From JBBDIK01 sp040880465 (GTDB taxonomy: Bacteria > Actinomycetota > UBA4738 > JBBDHU01): a stretch of 64,000 bases of DNA. The stretch covers positions 124,001 to 188,000 of the forward strand of contig JBBDIK010000011.1 of assembly GCA_040880465.1 (NCBI GenBank). Reading direction: 5' to 3'. Positions within the stretch are counted from its first letter, which is position 1. Each line of letters begins with the position of its first letter. Shown here one piece after another: positions 35,636 to 43,947 of the stretch. Under the pieces are notes generated by a model. It saw only the letters and a program-made list of their open reading frames with translations. It was not told where the DNA came from and did no database searches. Made by a program: the position numbers and the translations under genes.

Positions 35636-36442
35636 TTACTTGGAAGCGTGGGTCCCGGTCGGCGAGTCCTGAGCGGTATCCGGACAGGAGTTGTCAGCCG
35701 AGTTGTATGCGGAGTTGTTCGCGGAATTGCCCGGCGAGTCGAACCCGGAGTCCCCGATCGAGTCGGCTCCCGAGTTCTTGTAGGAATCCCCTCCGGTCTT
35801 GTGGACCGAGTCCCCGCCCGAGTCGTAGGCCGAGTCGTGGGCGGAGTTGCCCGGCGAGTCCTTGCCCGAATCGCCGATGGAGTCGGGACCCGAGTCCTTG
35901 TTCGAGTTGGTGGTCGTGTCGTGGGCCGAGGTTCCCGCCGAGTCGTACTTGGAGTTCAGCTCGGAGTTCCCGATGGAGTCGACGCCGGAGTCCCCGATCG
36001 AGTCGGGTCCTGAGTCCTTGTTCGAGTTGCCCGCAGAGCATTCGGCCGACTTGCCGGCGGAGTTGTACTTCGAGTTCACCTCGGAGTTGCCGGGGGAATC
36101 GAAGTTGGAGTCGCCCTTGGAGTTCGCGCCGGATTCCTTGGCCGAACGACCGGCCGAGGCCTTCTTGCGGTTGTCCCGGTTGTGGTTGCCCCGAGCGTGA
36201 CCGCCGGGCGCGTCGTCACCGGCACCGACGGCATCGTCCATCCCGTCCCTGCCGAGATCTTCCTCAGGAACCGTTACGTCCTGGCTCTCGCCCTCGACGT
36301 CCACCGTGACGGTGTCGCCCGTGACGTCACCTTCGGCCAGCGCCGGTGTCGTCCCCACGGCCAGGGTGACCGCCGAGCCCCCGACCAAGACCGTCAGAAC
36401 CTTGCGCTTCCTGTTCCTCCGAAGCTTCTGGATCGTGTCCAT
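35636..36442 (-). CDS. Secreted tetrapeptide-repeat protein, [D/N]-S-x-x, in 40-residue units
   Basis: I do not recognise this 268-residue protein. A signal peptide (residues 1-36, ending ALA-EG) is followed by an acidic linker and, from 96 to 264, Ser or Thr at every fourth position without a single slip: 43 tetrapeptides, mostly D-S-x-x or N-S-x-x. Residues 101-260 form four in-phase 40-residue units. Thr replaces Ser at 176, 216 and 256, and a Tyr recurs at 126, 166, 206 and 246. Two Cys (135, 253) lie in the repeats. The start is fixed by AGGAG before MDTIQKLRRN. A surface or matrix role is a guess. Confidence 0.8.
   Translation of the reverse strand: MDTIQKLRRNRKRKVLTVLVGGSAVTLAVGTTPALAEGDVTGDTVTVDVEGESQDVTVPEEDLGRDGMDDAVGAGDDAPGGHARGNHNRDNRKKASAGRSAKESGANSKGDSNFDSPGNSEVNSKYNSAGKSAECSAGNSNKDSGPDSIGDSGVDSIGNSELNSKYDSAGTSAHDTTTNSNKDSGPDSIGDSGKDSPGNSAHDSAYDSGGDSVHKTGGDSYKNSGADSIGDSGFDSPGNSANNSAYNSADNSCPDTAQDSPTGTHASK
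35651..36157 (-). repeat. 12-bp/120-bp coding repeat of the tetrapeptide protein
   Basis: The DNA encoding residues 96-264 has a 12-bp period within a 120-bp higher-order period (four copies over 35663-36142). For example, codons for GPDSIGDSG recur in copies 2 and 3. Such arrays often vary in copy number between strains and can be collapsed by short-read assembly. Confidence 0.8.
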
Positions 36443-36476
36443 CCCCTTCTCCTTTATGAAGCCGATGACCTCTCCA

Positions 36477-36505
36477 GTGTCGGCACTGCGCCGCAACGGG
36501 CTGAG
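36477..36505 (-). promoter_or_regulatory. Candidate flagellar-type (FliA/WhiG-like) sigma promoter
   Basis: On the minus strand CTCA (36505-36502) and GCCGACAC (36484-36477) are 17 bp apart, 34 bases before the repeat-protein ATG. The arrangement resembles the CTCA-N15-17-GCCGAtaA-like elements I recall for FliA-type sigma factors in actinomycetes. No flagellar gene is in the window. Confidence 0.35.
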
Positions 36506-36564
36506 GCGAAACGGCCAGGAGGGGGCTAGCTATCGGGGATGGAAATCGGTCTGGCCCGGAATGA

Positions 36565-38808
36565 CTATTCCTCCATGACCACCCGCACGTCCCCTTCGCG
36601 GGAGAGCAGCGAGAAGGACGTGATCTCCCCCTCACGTCGGAAGACGAGGGAGACGGTTCCGCCGTTCACCTGCAGGTTGCGGAGTTCAACGGTATTCAGC
36701 CAGGAAGGCAGGTGGGGCATGTGGATCGTCAGCCGGTTCTCGTGGGCCCTGGCGGAGACCCCGAGCATGGCTTGCAGCATGAGGAACGGGGAACCCGCGG
36801 CCCATGCCTGCGGAGAACACGCGACCGGGTAGCTCACCGGCCGGTTCGGGCTCCGCCGCGTGAAGCCGCAGAACAGCTCGGGCAGCCGCATGTAGTCGGC
36901 GTGGATCGCGGCGTCGAACAGCGCCGTGGACACGCGGTTGGTCCCGCGCACGAAGCCGTAGCGCTTGAGCCCCGCCGCGATCAGGGCGTTGTCGTGCGGC
37001 CAAACGGAGCCGTTGTGGTAGCTCATGGGGTTGTACGCCGCTCCGGTCTTGGAGAGCGTCCGGATCCCCCACCCGGAGAACATGTCCGGGGCCAGGAGCC
37101 GCTTCGCGACGAGCTTGGCCTGCTCGGGGTCGGCGATCCCGCAGTAGAGGGCGTGCCCCGGGTTCGACACGATCGTGCGAACCTGGCGCTTGTCCTTGTC
37201 GAGGGCGCCGGCATAGTACCCCTCGTCCTCCATCCAGAAGACCTCATTGAATCGGCGCTTCAGTTCCTGGGCTTCGACGCGTAGCCGGGCGGCCGTCTCT
37301 TGGTCGCCCAACGCATCGAACACGTCGGCCATCCGGGTCTTCGCGAGGTATACATACGCCTGGACCTCGACCAGGGCGATCGGCGGATCGGCGAGCCGCC
37401 CGTCCGCGTGCGTCACGGAGTCCCACGAGTCCTTCCACCCCTGGTTGCGGATGCCTCGCGGGGAGCGGGTCTTGTACTCGACGAAGCCGTCACCGTCCAT
37501 ATCGCCGTAGGTGTCGATCCAGTCGAGCGCCGCCTTCGCGGCGGGGAGCATCCGAAGCGCGAACTCGCGGTCGGCCGTCCACCGGAAGTACTGCGCGAAC
37601 AGGATCAGGTACCACGGCGTGGCATCCACGGAGCCGAAGTAGGGCGAGTGCGGGACGATGCCGGCACCAGCCAGCTCCCCGTGCCGGATCTCGTGCAGGA
37701 TCTTCCCCGGGTTCTCGTCGCGCCAGGGATCGTCCTCCTTCCCCTGGTAACGCGCCAACAGCTCCAGCGCCTCGCGGGCCGGGCGCGGGTTGACCATGAG
37801 CATCTGGTGCGCGGCGATCAGCGCGTCCCGCCCGAAGATCGTGACGTACCAGGGGATCCCCGCCGCGAGGACGCTCCCCTCCTCGGTCCTGGTGTAGAGC
37901 GCCCGCATGTCCCGCAGGCTGCGCGACAGGAGCTGGTTGAACACCTCGTTGTCGGTGACGATCTGCGTGGACTCGCGCTCCCATTCCTCGTAGGAGCGGC
38001 GGAGGGTGTGCACCGCGGCGTCGAATTCGCGTGTCGGCGGCTCCTCGTCGGCCACTACAGCCTCGACGGTGAACGCGACCAGCTTCGTCTGGCCTGCTCC
38101 CAGTCGCAGCTTGAACGTAACGTTTACCAGGTCGCCCGCGAGTTCGACGCGGGTCGGCTCGGAGGCGAACGCAACCCGGGTCTCGCGACGGACCCCATCG
38201 CGCCCGACGTAGCCGAACAGCACCTCCTTGCCCTCGATGACGGGTGGCTCGACCTCCCCCCGCTCCTCGTCGAACATGTGACGAACCTCGAAGATGTCCA
38301 GGAAGTCCGCCGCGAACGCGAACTCCAGATCCAGGGACACGGGGTGCGCGTTGTAGTTCTTCACGCGGACGCGTTCGAAGAGTTTGCCGTTGATCGCGCG
38401 GATGCGACGGATGTTGAGCGTTTGCTGCGGAACGGCAAGGACCCCCCACTCGTACAGGTCCGGGTTGGTGAGGTCGACGTGAGACATGTAGGCCCGCTCC
38501 GCCGACGAAGAGAGCAGCACCGGCTCCCGGCCGGAGATCTTCATGGAGAAATGCGAGAGGAACCGGGTATCCCGGTAGTAGAGCCCGAGTCCGTAGTCGC
38601 GGCGATCGGTCAGGTTCCCCCTCGTGTCCGAGTAGAGGAACAGGTCCCCTTCCTTGACCGCGAGGACCTTGCTGCCGAGCTCGGTGACGAGGACGGGAAC
38701 CGCTTCTTCGCGGGGTGCTTCGGCAGGTGGACCTTCGGGGTCGGGCTTGGCGTTCACGGTCGCGATCGATCCGGGGCACGCATAGCCGGGTGACGGGCGG
38801 CCCGGCAC
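36565..38808 (-). CDS. Amylo-alpha-1,6-glucosidase / glycogen-debranching-type enzyme, copy 1
   Basis: The 747-residue protein has the N-terminal beta-rich glycogen-debranching domain (from VLAVKEGDLFLYSDTRGNL to about 270). The C-terminal alpha/alpha-barrel glucosidase domain follows, with WYVTIFGRDALIAA, SYHNGSVWPHDNALIAAGL and CSPQAW. It probably acts on alpha-glucan branches or a related oligosaccharide in the cytoplasm; no signal peptide is seen. A paralogue lies at 59206-61353. The start is uncertain: GTG at 38808 opens the frame, and a TAGACT box lies 12 bases before it. Confidence 0.85.
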   Translation of the reverse strand: MPGRPSPGYACPGSIATVNAKPDPEGPPAEAPREEAVPVLVTELGSKVLAVKEGDLFLYSDTRGNLTDRRDYGLGLYYRDTRFLSHFSMKISGREPVLLSSSAERAYMSHVDLTNPDLYEWGVLAVPQQTLNIRRIRAINGKLFERVRVKNYNAHPVSLDLEFAFAADFLDIFEVRHMFDEERGEVEPPVIEGKEVLFGYVGRDGVRRETRVAFASEPTRVELAGDLVNVTFKLRLGAGQTKLVAFTVEAVVADEEPPTREFDAAVHTLRRSYEEWERESTQIVTDNEVFNQLLSRSLRDMRALYTRTEEGSVLAAGIPWYVTIFGRDALIAAHQMLMVNPRPAREALELLARYQGKEDDPWRDENPGKILHEIRHGELAGAGIVPHSPYFGSVDATPWYLILFAQYFRWTADREFALRMLPAAKAALDWIDTYGDMDGDGFVEYKTRSPRGIRNQGWKDSWDSVTHADGRLADPPIALVEVQAYVYLAKTRMADVFDALGDQETAARLRVEAQELKRRFNEVFWMEDEGYYAGALDKDKRQVRTIVSNPGHALYCGIADPEQAKLVAKRLLAPDMFSGWGIRTLSKTGAAYNPMSYHNGSVWPHDNALIAAGLKRYGFVRGTNRVSTALFDAAIHADYMRLPELFCGFTRRSPNRPVSYPVACSPQAWAAGSPFLMLQAMLGVSARAHENRLTIHMPHLPSWLNTVELRNLQVNGGTVSLVFRREGEITSFSLLSREGDVRVVMEE

Positions 38809-38868
38809 CTCACGGAAGCGAGTCTAGGTTCGGTCATAGCCTCTTTCAACGGTATCGGCGCGTTTCAC

Positions 38869-39741
38869 TCAGCCTTGCGTGACGATCGCGCCATCGAGGT
38901 CGGGAACCACCCGGAGTATCCGCCACCCGTCCCCCAGATCGGGGACCTCGCGTCCCCCGTCCCGCTCGAATGCCAGGAGCGTCGGCCCGGCCCCCGACAC
39001 ACAGACCGGGACCCCGTCGTCACGCAGCCGATCGAACACGGCCCTCGCCTGCGGAACCAGCGCGAGGCGCGCGTCCTGGTGGAGCCGGTCCTGCAGGGCC
39101 TCGCCCAGGAGTTCGGGGGACGACGACAGGGCTACCGTCACCAGCGCTGCGCGCGACACGTTGAAAACCGCATCGCCGAACGGGACGTCGGTCGGAAGCG
39201 CCCGGCGCGCCTCCTCGGTCGGGATCCGCTCGCCCAGCGGGATGAGCGCAACGGCGCGGATGCCTGCTGCGAGGGACAGCCGTTCGGCCCGCCAGCCGCC
39301 CTCCACCGATGGGTAGGAGAGCACGAGCCCGCCCGAGAGCGCCGGCGCGACGTTGTCGGGGTGTCCCTCAACCGCCACCGCCGCCTCGAGTCGTTGCCGC
39401 TCATCGAGTTCCGTACCGAGCAGAGCGTCGGCCAGCACGACGCCGGCCACGACCGCAGCGGAAGACGAACCCAGACCGCGTTCGAGCGGGATGCGGTTGA
39501 GACTCCGAAGCCCGAGCCCGGGAAGCTCCGCTCCGGCCTGCTCCGCAACGTGGCGCATCGCGCGGGTCACCATGTCAGTTCCGTCGGAAGAGAGCTCCTC
39601 GGCCCCTTCGCCCTCCCAGGTGATGCCGCCGGCGCTGGTGTCGACCGTCACCTCGTTGTGGAGCTGGAGCGCCAGTCCGAGGCAGTCGAAGCCGGGTCCG
39701 AGGTTCGCGCTGGTCGCGGGAACGCGGACCGTGATCCTCAC
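38869..39741 (-). CDS. thrB: Homoserine kinase
   Basis: ThrB phosphorylates homoserine on the way to threonine. The 290-residue GHMP kinase begins VRITVRVPATSANLGPGFD, with the ATP loop PLERGLGSSSAAV near 85-97 and a late GAGPTLLAF. The GTG start overlaps the thrC stop as GTGA; the frame upstream of it is not homologous. Confidence 0.95.
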   Translation of the reverse strand: MRITVRVPATSANLGPGFDCLGLALQLHNEVTVDTSAGGITWEGEGAEELSSDGTDMVTRAMRHVAEQAGAELPGLGLRSLNRIPLERGLGSSSAAVVAGVVLADALLGTELDERQRLEAAVAVEGHPDNVAPALSGGLVLSYPSVEGGWRAERLSLAAGIRAVALIPLGERIPTEEARRALPTDVPFGDAVFNVSRAALVTVALSSSPELLGEALQDRLHQDARLALVPQARAVFDRLRDDGVPVCVSGAGPTLLAFERDGGREVPDLGDGWRILRVVPDLDGAIVTQG

Positions 39742-40793
39742 AGACCGAGCTCCGCAGCGACGACATCGGGATCGGCGGGTACCACAGGCGGGTGGCTCGC
39801 GCCGGACATCGCCCACTCAGGATCCTTGAGGCCGTGACCGGTCAGGACGCACACGACCGTCGAGCCCATCGGGATGCGTCCATCCTCCATCACATGGAGC
39901 AGGCCGGCGACGGAGGCGGCCGAGGCCGGTTCGGCGAACAGACCCTCGTGGGCGAGACGCCGGTACGCCGAGAGGATCTCACGGTCGGTGACCGCCAGGA
40001 TCGCCCCGTGGGACTCCTCGGCGGCCACGACGGCCTTCTCCCACGACGCCGGGTTCCCGATGCGGATCGCGGTCGCGATGGTTTGCGGGTCGGGCACCGG
40101 ATGGCCGAGGACGATCGGCGCGGCACCCTGGGCCTGGAACCCGATCAACGTCGGCGCGTCTGAGGTGACTCCGTCGCCCAGGTATTCCCCGTAGCCCGCC
40201 CAGTGAGCCGTGATGTTGCCGGCGTTGCCGACGGGGACGAGATGGAAGTCCGGTGCGCGCCCGAGCATGTCGACGACCTCGAACGCGAGCGTCTTCTGTC
40301 CTTGGATCCGGAACTCGTTGGTCGAATTCACCAGGGTGACGGGATAGTTCTCCGCGAGGCTCCGCGCCAGGTCCAGCGACGCGTCGAAATTGCCCTCGAT
40401 CTCGAGCACCCGGGCGCCGTGCACCAGCGTCTGTGCCATCTTGCCGAGCGCGATCTTGCCTTTCGGCACGAGTACCGCGCAGGTCAGCCCGGCCTTCGCC
40501 GAGTACGCGGCCGCCGACGCACTGGTGTTCCCGGTCGAAGCACACACCACCGCCTTCGAACCGGCCTCGAGCGCTTTGCTGATCGCCAGCGTCATCCCGC
40601 GATCTTTGAAGGACCCGGTTGGGTTCGCGCCCTCGAACTTGAGGAAGACCTCGCATCCGGTCTGGTCCGACAGCGGGTCCGACCGAACGAGCGGCGTCCC
40701 GCCTTCGCGCAGAGTCACGACCGGCGTCGCGTCGGTCACCGGCAACCGGTCCCGATACTCCTCGATCACACCTCGCCACTGGTGTGCGCTCAC
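39738..40793 (-). CDS. thrC: Threonine synthase
   Basis: ThrC converts phosphohomoserine to threonine. The 351-residue PLP enzyme of fold type II has its Schiff-base lysine at 63 in GSFKDRGM and the phosphate-binding GNAGN loop near 190. The GTG start overlaps the hom stop as GTGA. The compact length is typical of the short bacterial/actinobacterial form. Confidence 0.95.
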   Translation of the reverse strand: MSAHQWRGVIEEYRDRLPVTDATPVVTLREGGTPLVRSDPLSDQTGCEVFLKFEGANPTGSFKDRGMTLAISKALEAGSKAVVCASTGNTSASAAAYSAKAGLTCAVLVPKGKIALGKMAQTLVHGARVLEIEGNFDASLDLARSLAENYPVTLVNSTNEFRIQGQKTLAFEVVDMLGRAPDFHLVPVGNAGNITAHWAGYGEYLGDGVTSDAPTLIGFQAQGAAPIVLGHPVPDPQTIATAIRIGNPASWEKAVVAAEESHGAILAVTDREILSAYRRLAHEGLFAEPASAASVAGLLHVMEDGRIPMGSTVVCVLTGHGLKDPEWAMSGASHPPVVPADPDVVAAELGL

Positions 40794-42097
40794 GCGAGAT
40801 CCTCTCCGGCATCATCCTCGGCCTCGACGCGCAGAACGGACTGCACCGCATACACCACTGGCATCTGACGGAGATCCGCGACCGTTCCCTGCAGGTCGCC
40901 CTCGAGCGCGCGATGGGTGATGAACACGAGTTGCGCTTCCTCCCCTGAGCCTTCCTGCACGACGGACCTGATCGACACACCGTGATCGCCGAACACCGCC
41001 GCGATCCGTGCCAGCACGCCGGGACGATCCTCGACGTCCAGCCGCAGGTAGTACAGACCCCTGAGATCGTCCATCGGACGGATGGTCCGCTCGTAGAAGC
41101 ACGTGCAGCCGACGCCACGCGCTCCCGAGGTGAGGTTGCGTGCCACCGAGACGAGGTCACCCGCGACCGCCGTCGCCGTCGGATCCCCTCCCGCCCCTCT
41201 TCCGTAGAGCATCAGCTCGCCGACCTTCCCACCCTCGACGAAGACAGCGTTGAAGGAACCACTTACGGAGGCAAGCGGATGGCCCGCAGGGATCATGGCG
41301 GGGTGGACGCGGGCCGCGACCAGGTCGCCATCGAGTTCCGCGATAGCCAGCAGCTTCACCACGTACCCGAGCTGCCGGGCGAACCGGATGTCGTCGGCAG
41401 AAACCGACGCGATGCCTTCGCGGTACACATCCGAGCCCACGACGCGCGCATTGAACGCGATCGAGGCCAGGATCGCAAGCTTCGACGCGGCATCGAACCC
41501 TTCGACGTCGGCGGTCGGGTCTGCCTCGGCGAACCCCAACTCCTGCGCCCGAGCGAGGGCATCGTCGAAAGACACCCCGTCCTCGGCCATCCGACTGAGG
41601 ATGTAGTTCGTCGTGCCGTTCACGATGCCGGTGATGCGGCGGATCCGCTCGCCGGACAGCGACTCCTTCAGCGGCCGGATCAGCGGGATCCCGCCTCCGA
41701 CCGCCGCCTCGAAGTACAGGTCCAGTCCCTTCTCGTCCGCCGCGTCGAAGAGCTCGCGCCCGAACCCGGCGAGCACTTCCTTGTTACCGGTCACGACGGG
41801 CTTCCCGCGGTCGAATGCCCCGAGGATCAGCTCCTTCGCGGGGTCGACACCGCCGATCAGCTCGCAGATGATGTCCACGTCTGGGTCGTCCAGCACCGCC
41901 CACGGATCGGCCACGAAGGCCGACGCGTCGAGTGGCACATCGCGAGGCTTACCGGGGTCGCGGACGGCGACCCGCACGATCTCCAGGCGGCATCCGGCAC
42001 GCTGTTCGACGTCGTCGCCGTGCTCGTCGAGCAGTCGGACGAGGGCTGCGCCAACGTTGCCGCAGCCGAGGAGCCCGATCCGCTTCACGTCGCTCAC
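40790..42097 (-). CDS. hom: Homoserine dehydrogenase with C-terminal ACT domain
   Basis: Hom reduces aspartate semialdehyde to homoserine. The protein of about 435 residues has the nucleotide-binding GLLGCGNVG, the catalytic-lysine segment VVTGNKEVLAG, the substrate-binding ADPTADVEGFDAASKLAILA, and an ACT domain from about 355 (DVEDRPGVLARIAAVFGDHG) that normally mediates threonine feedback. I choose the GTG at 42097, which overlaps the lysA stop as GTGA like the next two junctions; a GTG three codons upstream is possible. Confidence 0.95.
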   Translation of the reverse strand: MSDVKRIGLLGCGNVGAALVRLLDEHGDDVEQRAGCRLEIVRVAVRDPGKPRDVPLDASAFVADPWAVLDDPDVDIICELIGGVDPAKELILGAFDRGKPVVTGNKEVLAGFGRELFDAADEKGLDLYFEAAVGGGIPLIRPLKESLSGERIRRITGIVNGTTNYILSRMAEDGVSFDDALARAQELGFAEADPTADVEGFDAASKLAILASIAFNARVVGSDVYREGIASVSADDIRFARQLGYVVKLLAIAELDGDLVAARVHPAMIPAGHPLASVSGSFNAVFVEGGKVGELMLYGRGAGGDPTATAVAGDLVSVARNLTSGARGVGCTCFYERTIRPMDDLRGLYYLRLDVEDRPGVLARIAAVFGDHGVSIRSVVQEGSGEEAQLVFITHRALEGDLQGTVADLRQMPVVYAVQSVLRVEAEDDAGEDLA

Positions 42098-43947
42098 TGC
42101 AGCCACCTCGCCATGAGGACCTCGTCCACGTACCCTACGGGCTTCAGTAGGTGGCGCACGAGCCGACCTTCCTCAACGAACCCGAACTTCCGGTACAGCG
42201 CCACGGCTGGCGCGTTGTCCGGATAGACGGAAAGCGCGATCCGAGCAACGCCGAACTCCTCCGCCCAGCGGAACGCCTCCACCATCAGAACCGACCCGAT
42301 CCCCTTGCCGCGCCAGGGCTTCGCGATCCCCATCCCGAGGGTCGCGTTGTGGCGGTTCCGCTGCTCGACGCCTCGCGCGAGCGAGAGCAGGCCGATCACT
42401 TCGCTACCGTGCATCGCCAAGATCCACGCACCGCGCTCGTTCCACGCATCGCGGAACAGACCCCGATAGTGCCGGACGGGGTTACCGACGCGCTGGCTGT
42501 GGACGAAACCCTCCGCGACCACGCCCTGCCACATCGCGCTGAACGAACGCGCGTCCTTCGGGCCGGCCGGGCGGACCAGGACACCTGGGGGCGGCTCGGC
42601 CGTCGGGATCGCCGGCGCGGCTCCGATCTCGAGCCGGTCCAGGTCCGTGTCGTCCTCGCGCCGGAACAGCAACCGGCTGCGGCCACCAGAGACGACCGCC
42701 ACGGCCGGTTTCCCGACGCGGTTGTAGTTCGACGCCATCGAGTAGCCGTACGCCCCCGTGGCTGCGAAGGCCAGCAGGTCTCCTGGACGCAGGTCGTCCG
42801 GCAGCTCGACGTCCGTCGCCAGTACGTCGCCGGACTCGCAGTGTCGCCCCACCACCGTGGCCGTGGCTCGACCGCCGCTCCGGGGAGATCCCGCGTACGC
42901 CACCGTGTACTCCGCGCCGTAGAGGGCCGGACGGATGTTGTCCGACATCCCACCGTCGACCGCAACGAATGTACGCCCCGATGCAACCTCCTTGATCGAC
43001 CCAACCCGGTAGAGGGTGCACACGCTGTTGGCGACGATCGAGCGCCCCGGTTCCACCATCACGTCGGGCACCGCGAGCCCGCGTGCGGCCGCGCAGGTCC
43101 TGACGTGTTCCAGCATCGTTGCGGCGATGTGCGGAAGCGCCTGCGGCATCTCACTGGTATACGTCACGCCGAACCCACCTCCCACGTCAAGGACCGGCGT
43201 TTCGATCCCAAGCGCGTCACGGATCTCGGCCAGGAGGTCGAAGAGCGTCTCGATCTCGGCCACGAAGGGGGACACGTCGAGTAGCTGAGAGCCGACGTGA
43301 GCATGAAGGCCGACGAAATGGACACCCTCGAGCGTGGTCGCGCGCTTGACCGCCGCGATCGCGCGACCCTCGGCGATCGGCGTCCCGAACTTCGAATCGA
43401 GCCCACCGGTGTCCAGGTACTCATGCGTGTCTCCCGAGACGCCGGGCGTCACCCGAAGCATGACCGGCTGCACGCGGCCGGCCTCCCGTGCGATGCGATC
43501 GATGCGGTCCAACTCGTCCGCGTGGTCGGCCATGAGGAACCCGACCTGCGCGCCGACGGCCATCCGGATCTCAGCATCGGACTTGTTGTTACCGTGCATC
43601 GCGATGGCGGACGGATCCGCGCCGGCGCGAAGGCACGCCTGCAGCTCGCCGCCGGTCGACGAGAGCAGACCGAGGCCCTCCTCCTGCGCGACGCGGACCA
43701 TCAACCGCGACGTGAACGCTTTGACCGCATACATCGGCCGCGGGAACGCACCCGCGAACGCCCGGCACCGCGCACGGAAGTCGTCCTCGTCGAAGACCAG
43801 CAGGGGCGTTCCGTAGGTCGACGCGAGTCCCGCTGCGGAGACACCGGCCACCTCCAGCCCCGTCGACGTGAACCGGCTGTTCGCAGGCCAGGGGTTTGGT
43901 CCCGGCTCGGGATCGGACACCGGGGGTCGGAGCTGCTCTTCAGTCAT
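42094..43947 (-). CDS. lysA: Diaminopimelate decarboxylase fused to a GNAT acetyltransferase domain
   Basis: Residues 1-445 form a complete LysA, which decarboxylates meso-diaminopimelate to lysine. The PLP lysine is Lys76 (YAVKAF), and VDVGGGFGV-like, EPGRSIV, CESGDVL and YGYSMASNYN motifs are all present. The frame then continues into a full GNAT N-acetyltransferase domain (about 456-617) with the acetyl-CoA loop PWRGKGIGSVLM and the LYRKFGFVEEGR end. There is no stop or frameshift between them. Normal LysA is about 420-450 residues. The start overlaps the argS end by eight bases. Confidence 0.93.
   Translation of the reverse strand: MTEEQLRPPVSDPEPGPNPWPANSRFTSTGLEVAGVSAAGLASTYGTPLLVFDEDDFRARCRAFAGAFPRPMYAVKAFTSRLMVRVAQEEGLGLLSSTGGELQACLRAGADPSAIAMHGNNKSDAEIRMAVGAQVGFLMADHADELDRIDRIAREAGRVQPVMLRVTPGVSGDTHEYLDTGGLDSKFGTPIAEGRAIAAVKRATTLEGVHFVGLHAHVGSQLLDVSPFVAEIETLFDLLAEIRDALGIETPVLDVGGGFGVTYTSEMPQALPHIAATMLEHVRTCAAARGLAVPDVMVEPGRSIVANSVCTLYRVGSIKEVASGRTFVAVDGGMSDNIRPALYGAEYTVAYAGSPRSGGRATATVVGRHCESGDVLATDVELPDDLRPGDLLAFAATGAYGYSMASNYNRVGKPAVAVVSGGRSRLLFRREDDTDLDRLEIGAAPAIPTAEPPPGVLVRPAGPKDARSFSAMWQGVVAEGFVHSQRVGNPVRHYRGLFRDAWNERGAWILAMHGSEVIGLLSLARGVEQRNRHNATLGMGIAKPWRGKGIGSVLMVEAFRWAEEFGVARIALSVYPDNAPAVALYRKFGFVEEGRLVRHLLKPVGYVDEVLMARWLQ

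Noticed and set aside
35651..36157. CRISPR array or non-coding tandem repeat
   Set aside because: The 12-bp and 120-bp periodicity lies in an intact frame with signal peptide and ribosome-binding site, and the copies vary at codon level. There are no spacers or cas genes.
36443..36564. Riboswitch upstream of the secreted repeat protein
   Set aside because: I compared it mentally with c-di-GMP and c-di-AMP riboswitch cores because such elements precede wall proteins in actinobacteria, but found none of the conserved segments. A promoter-like pair explains the region better.
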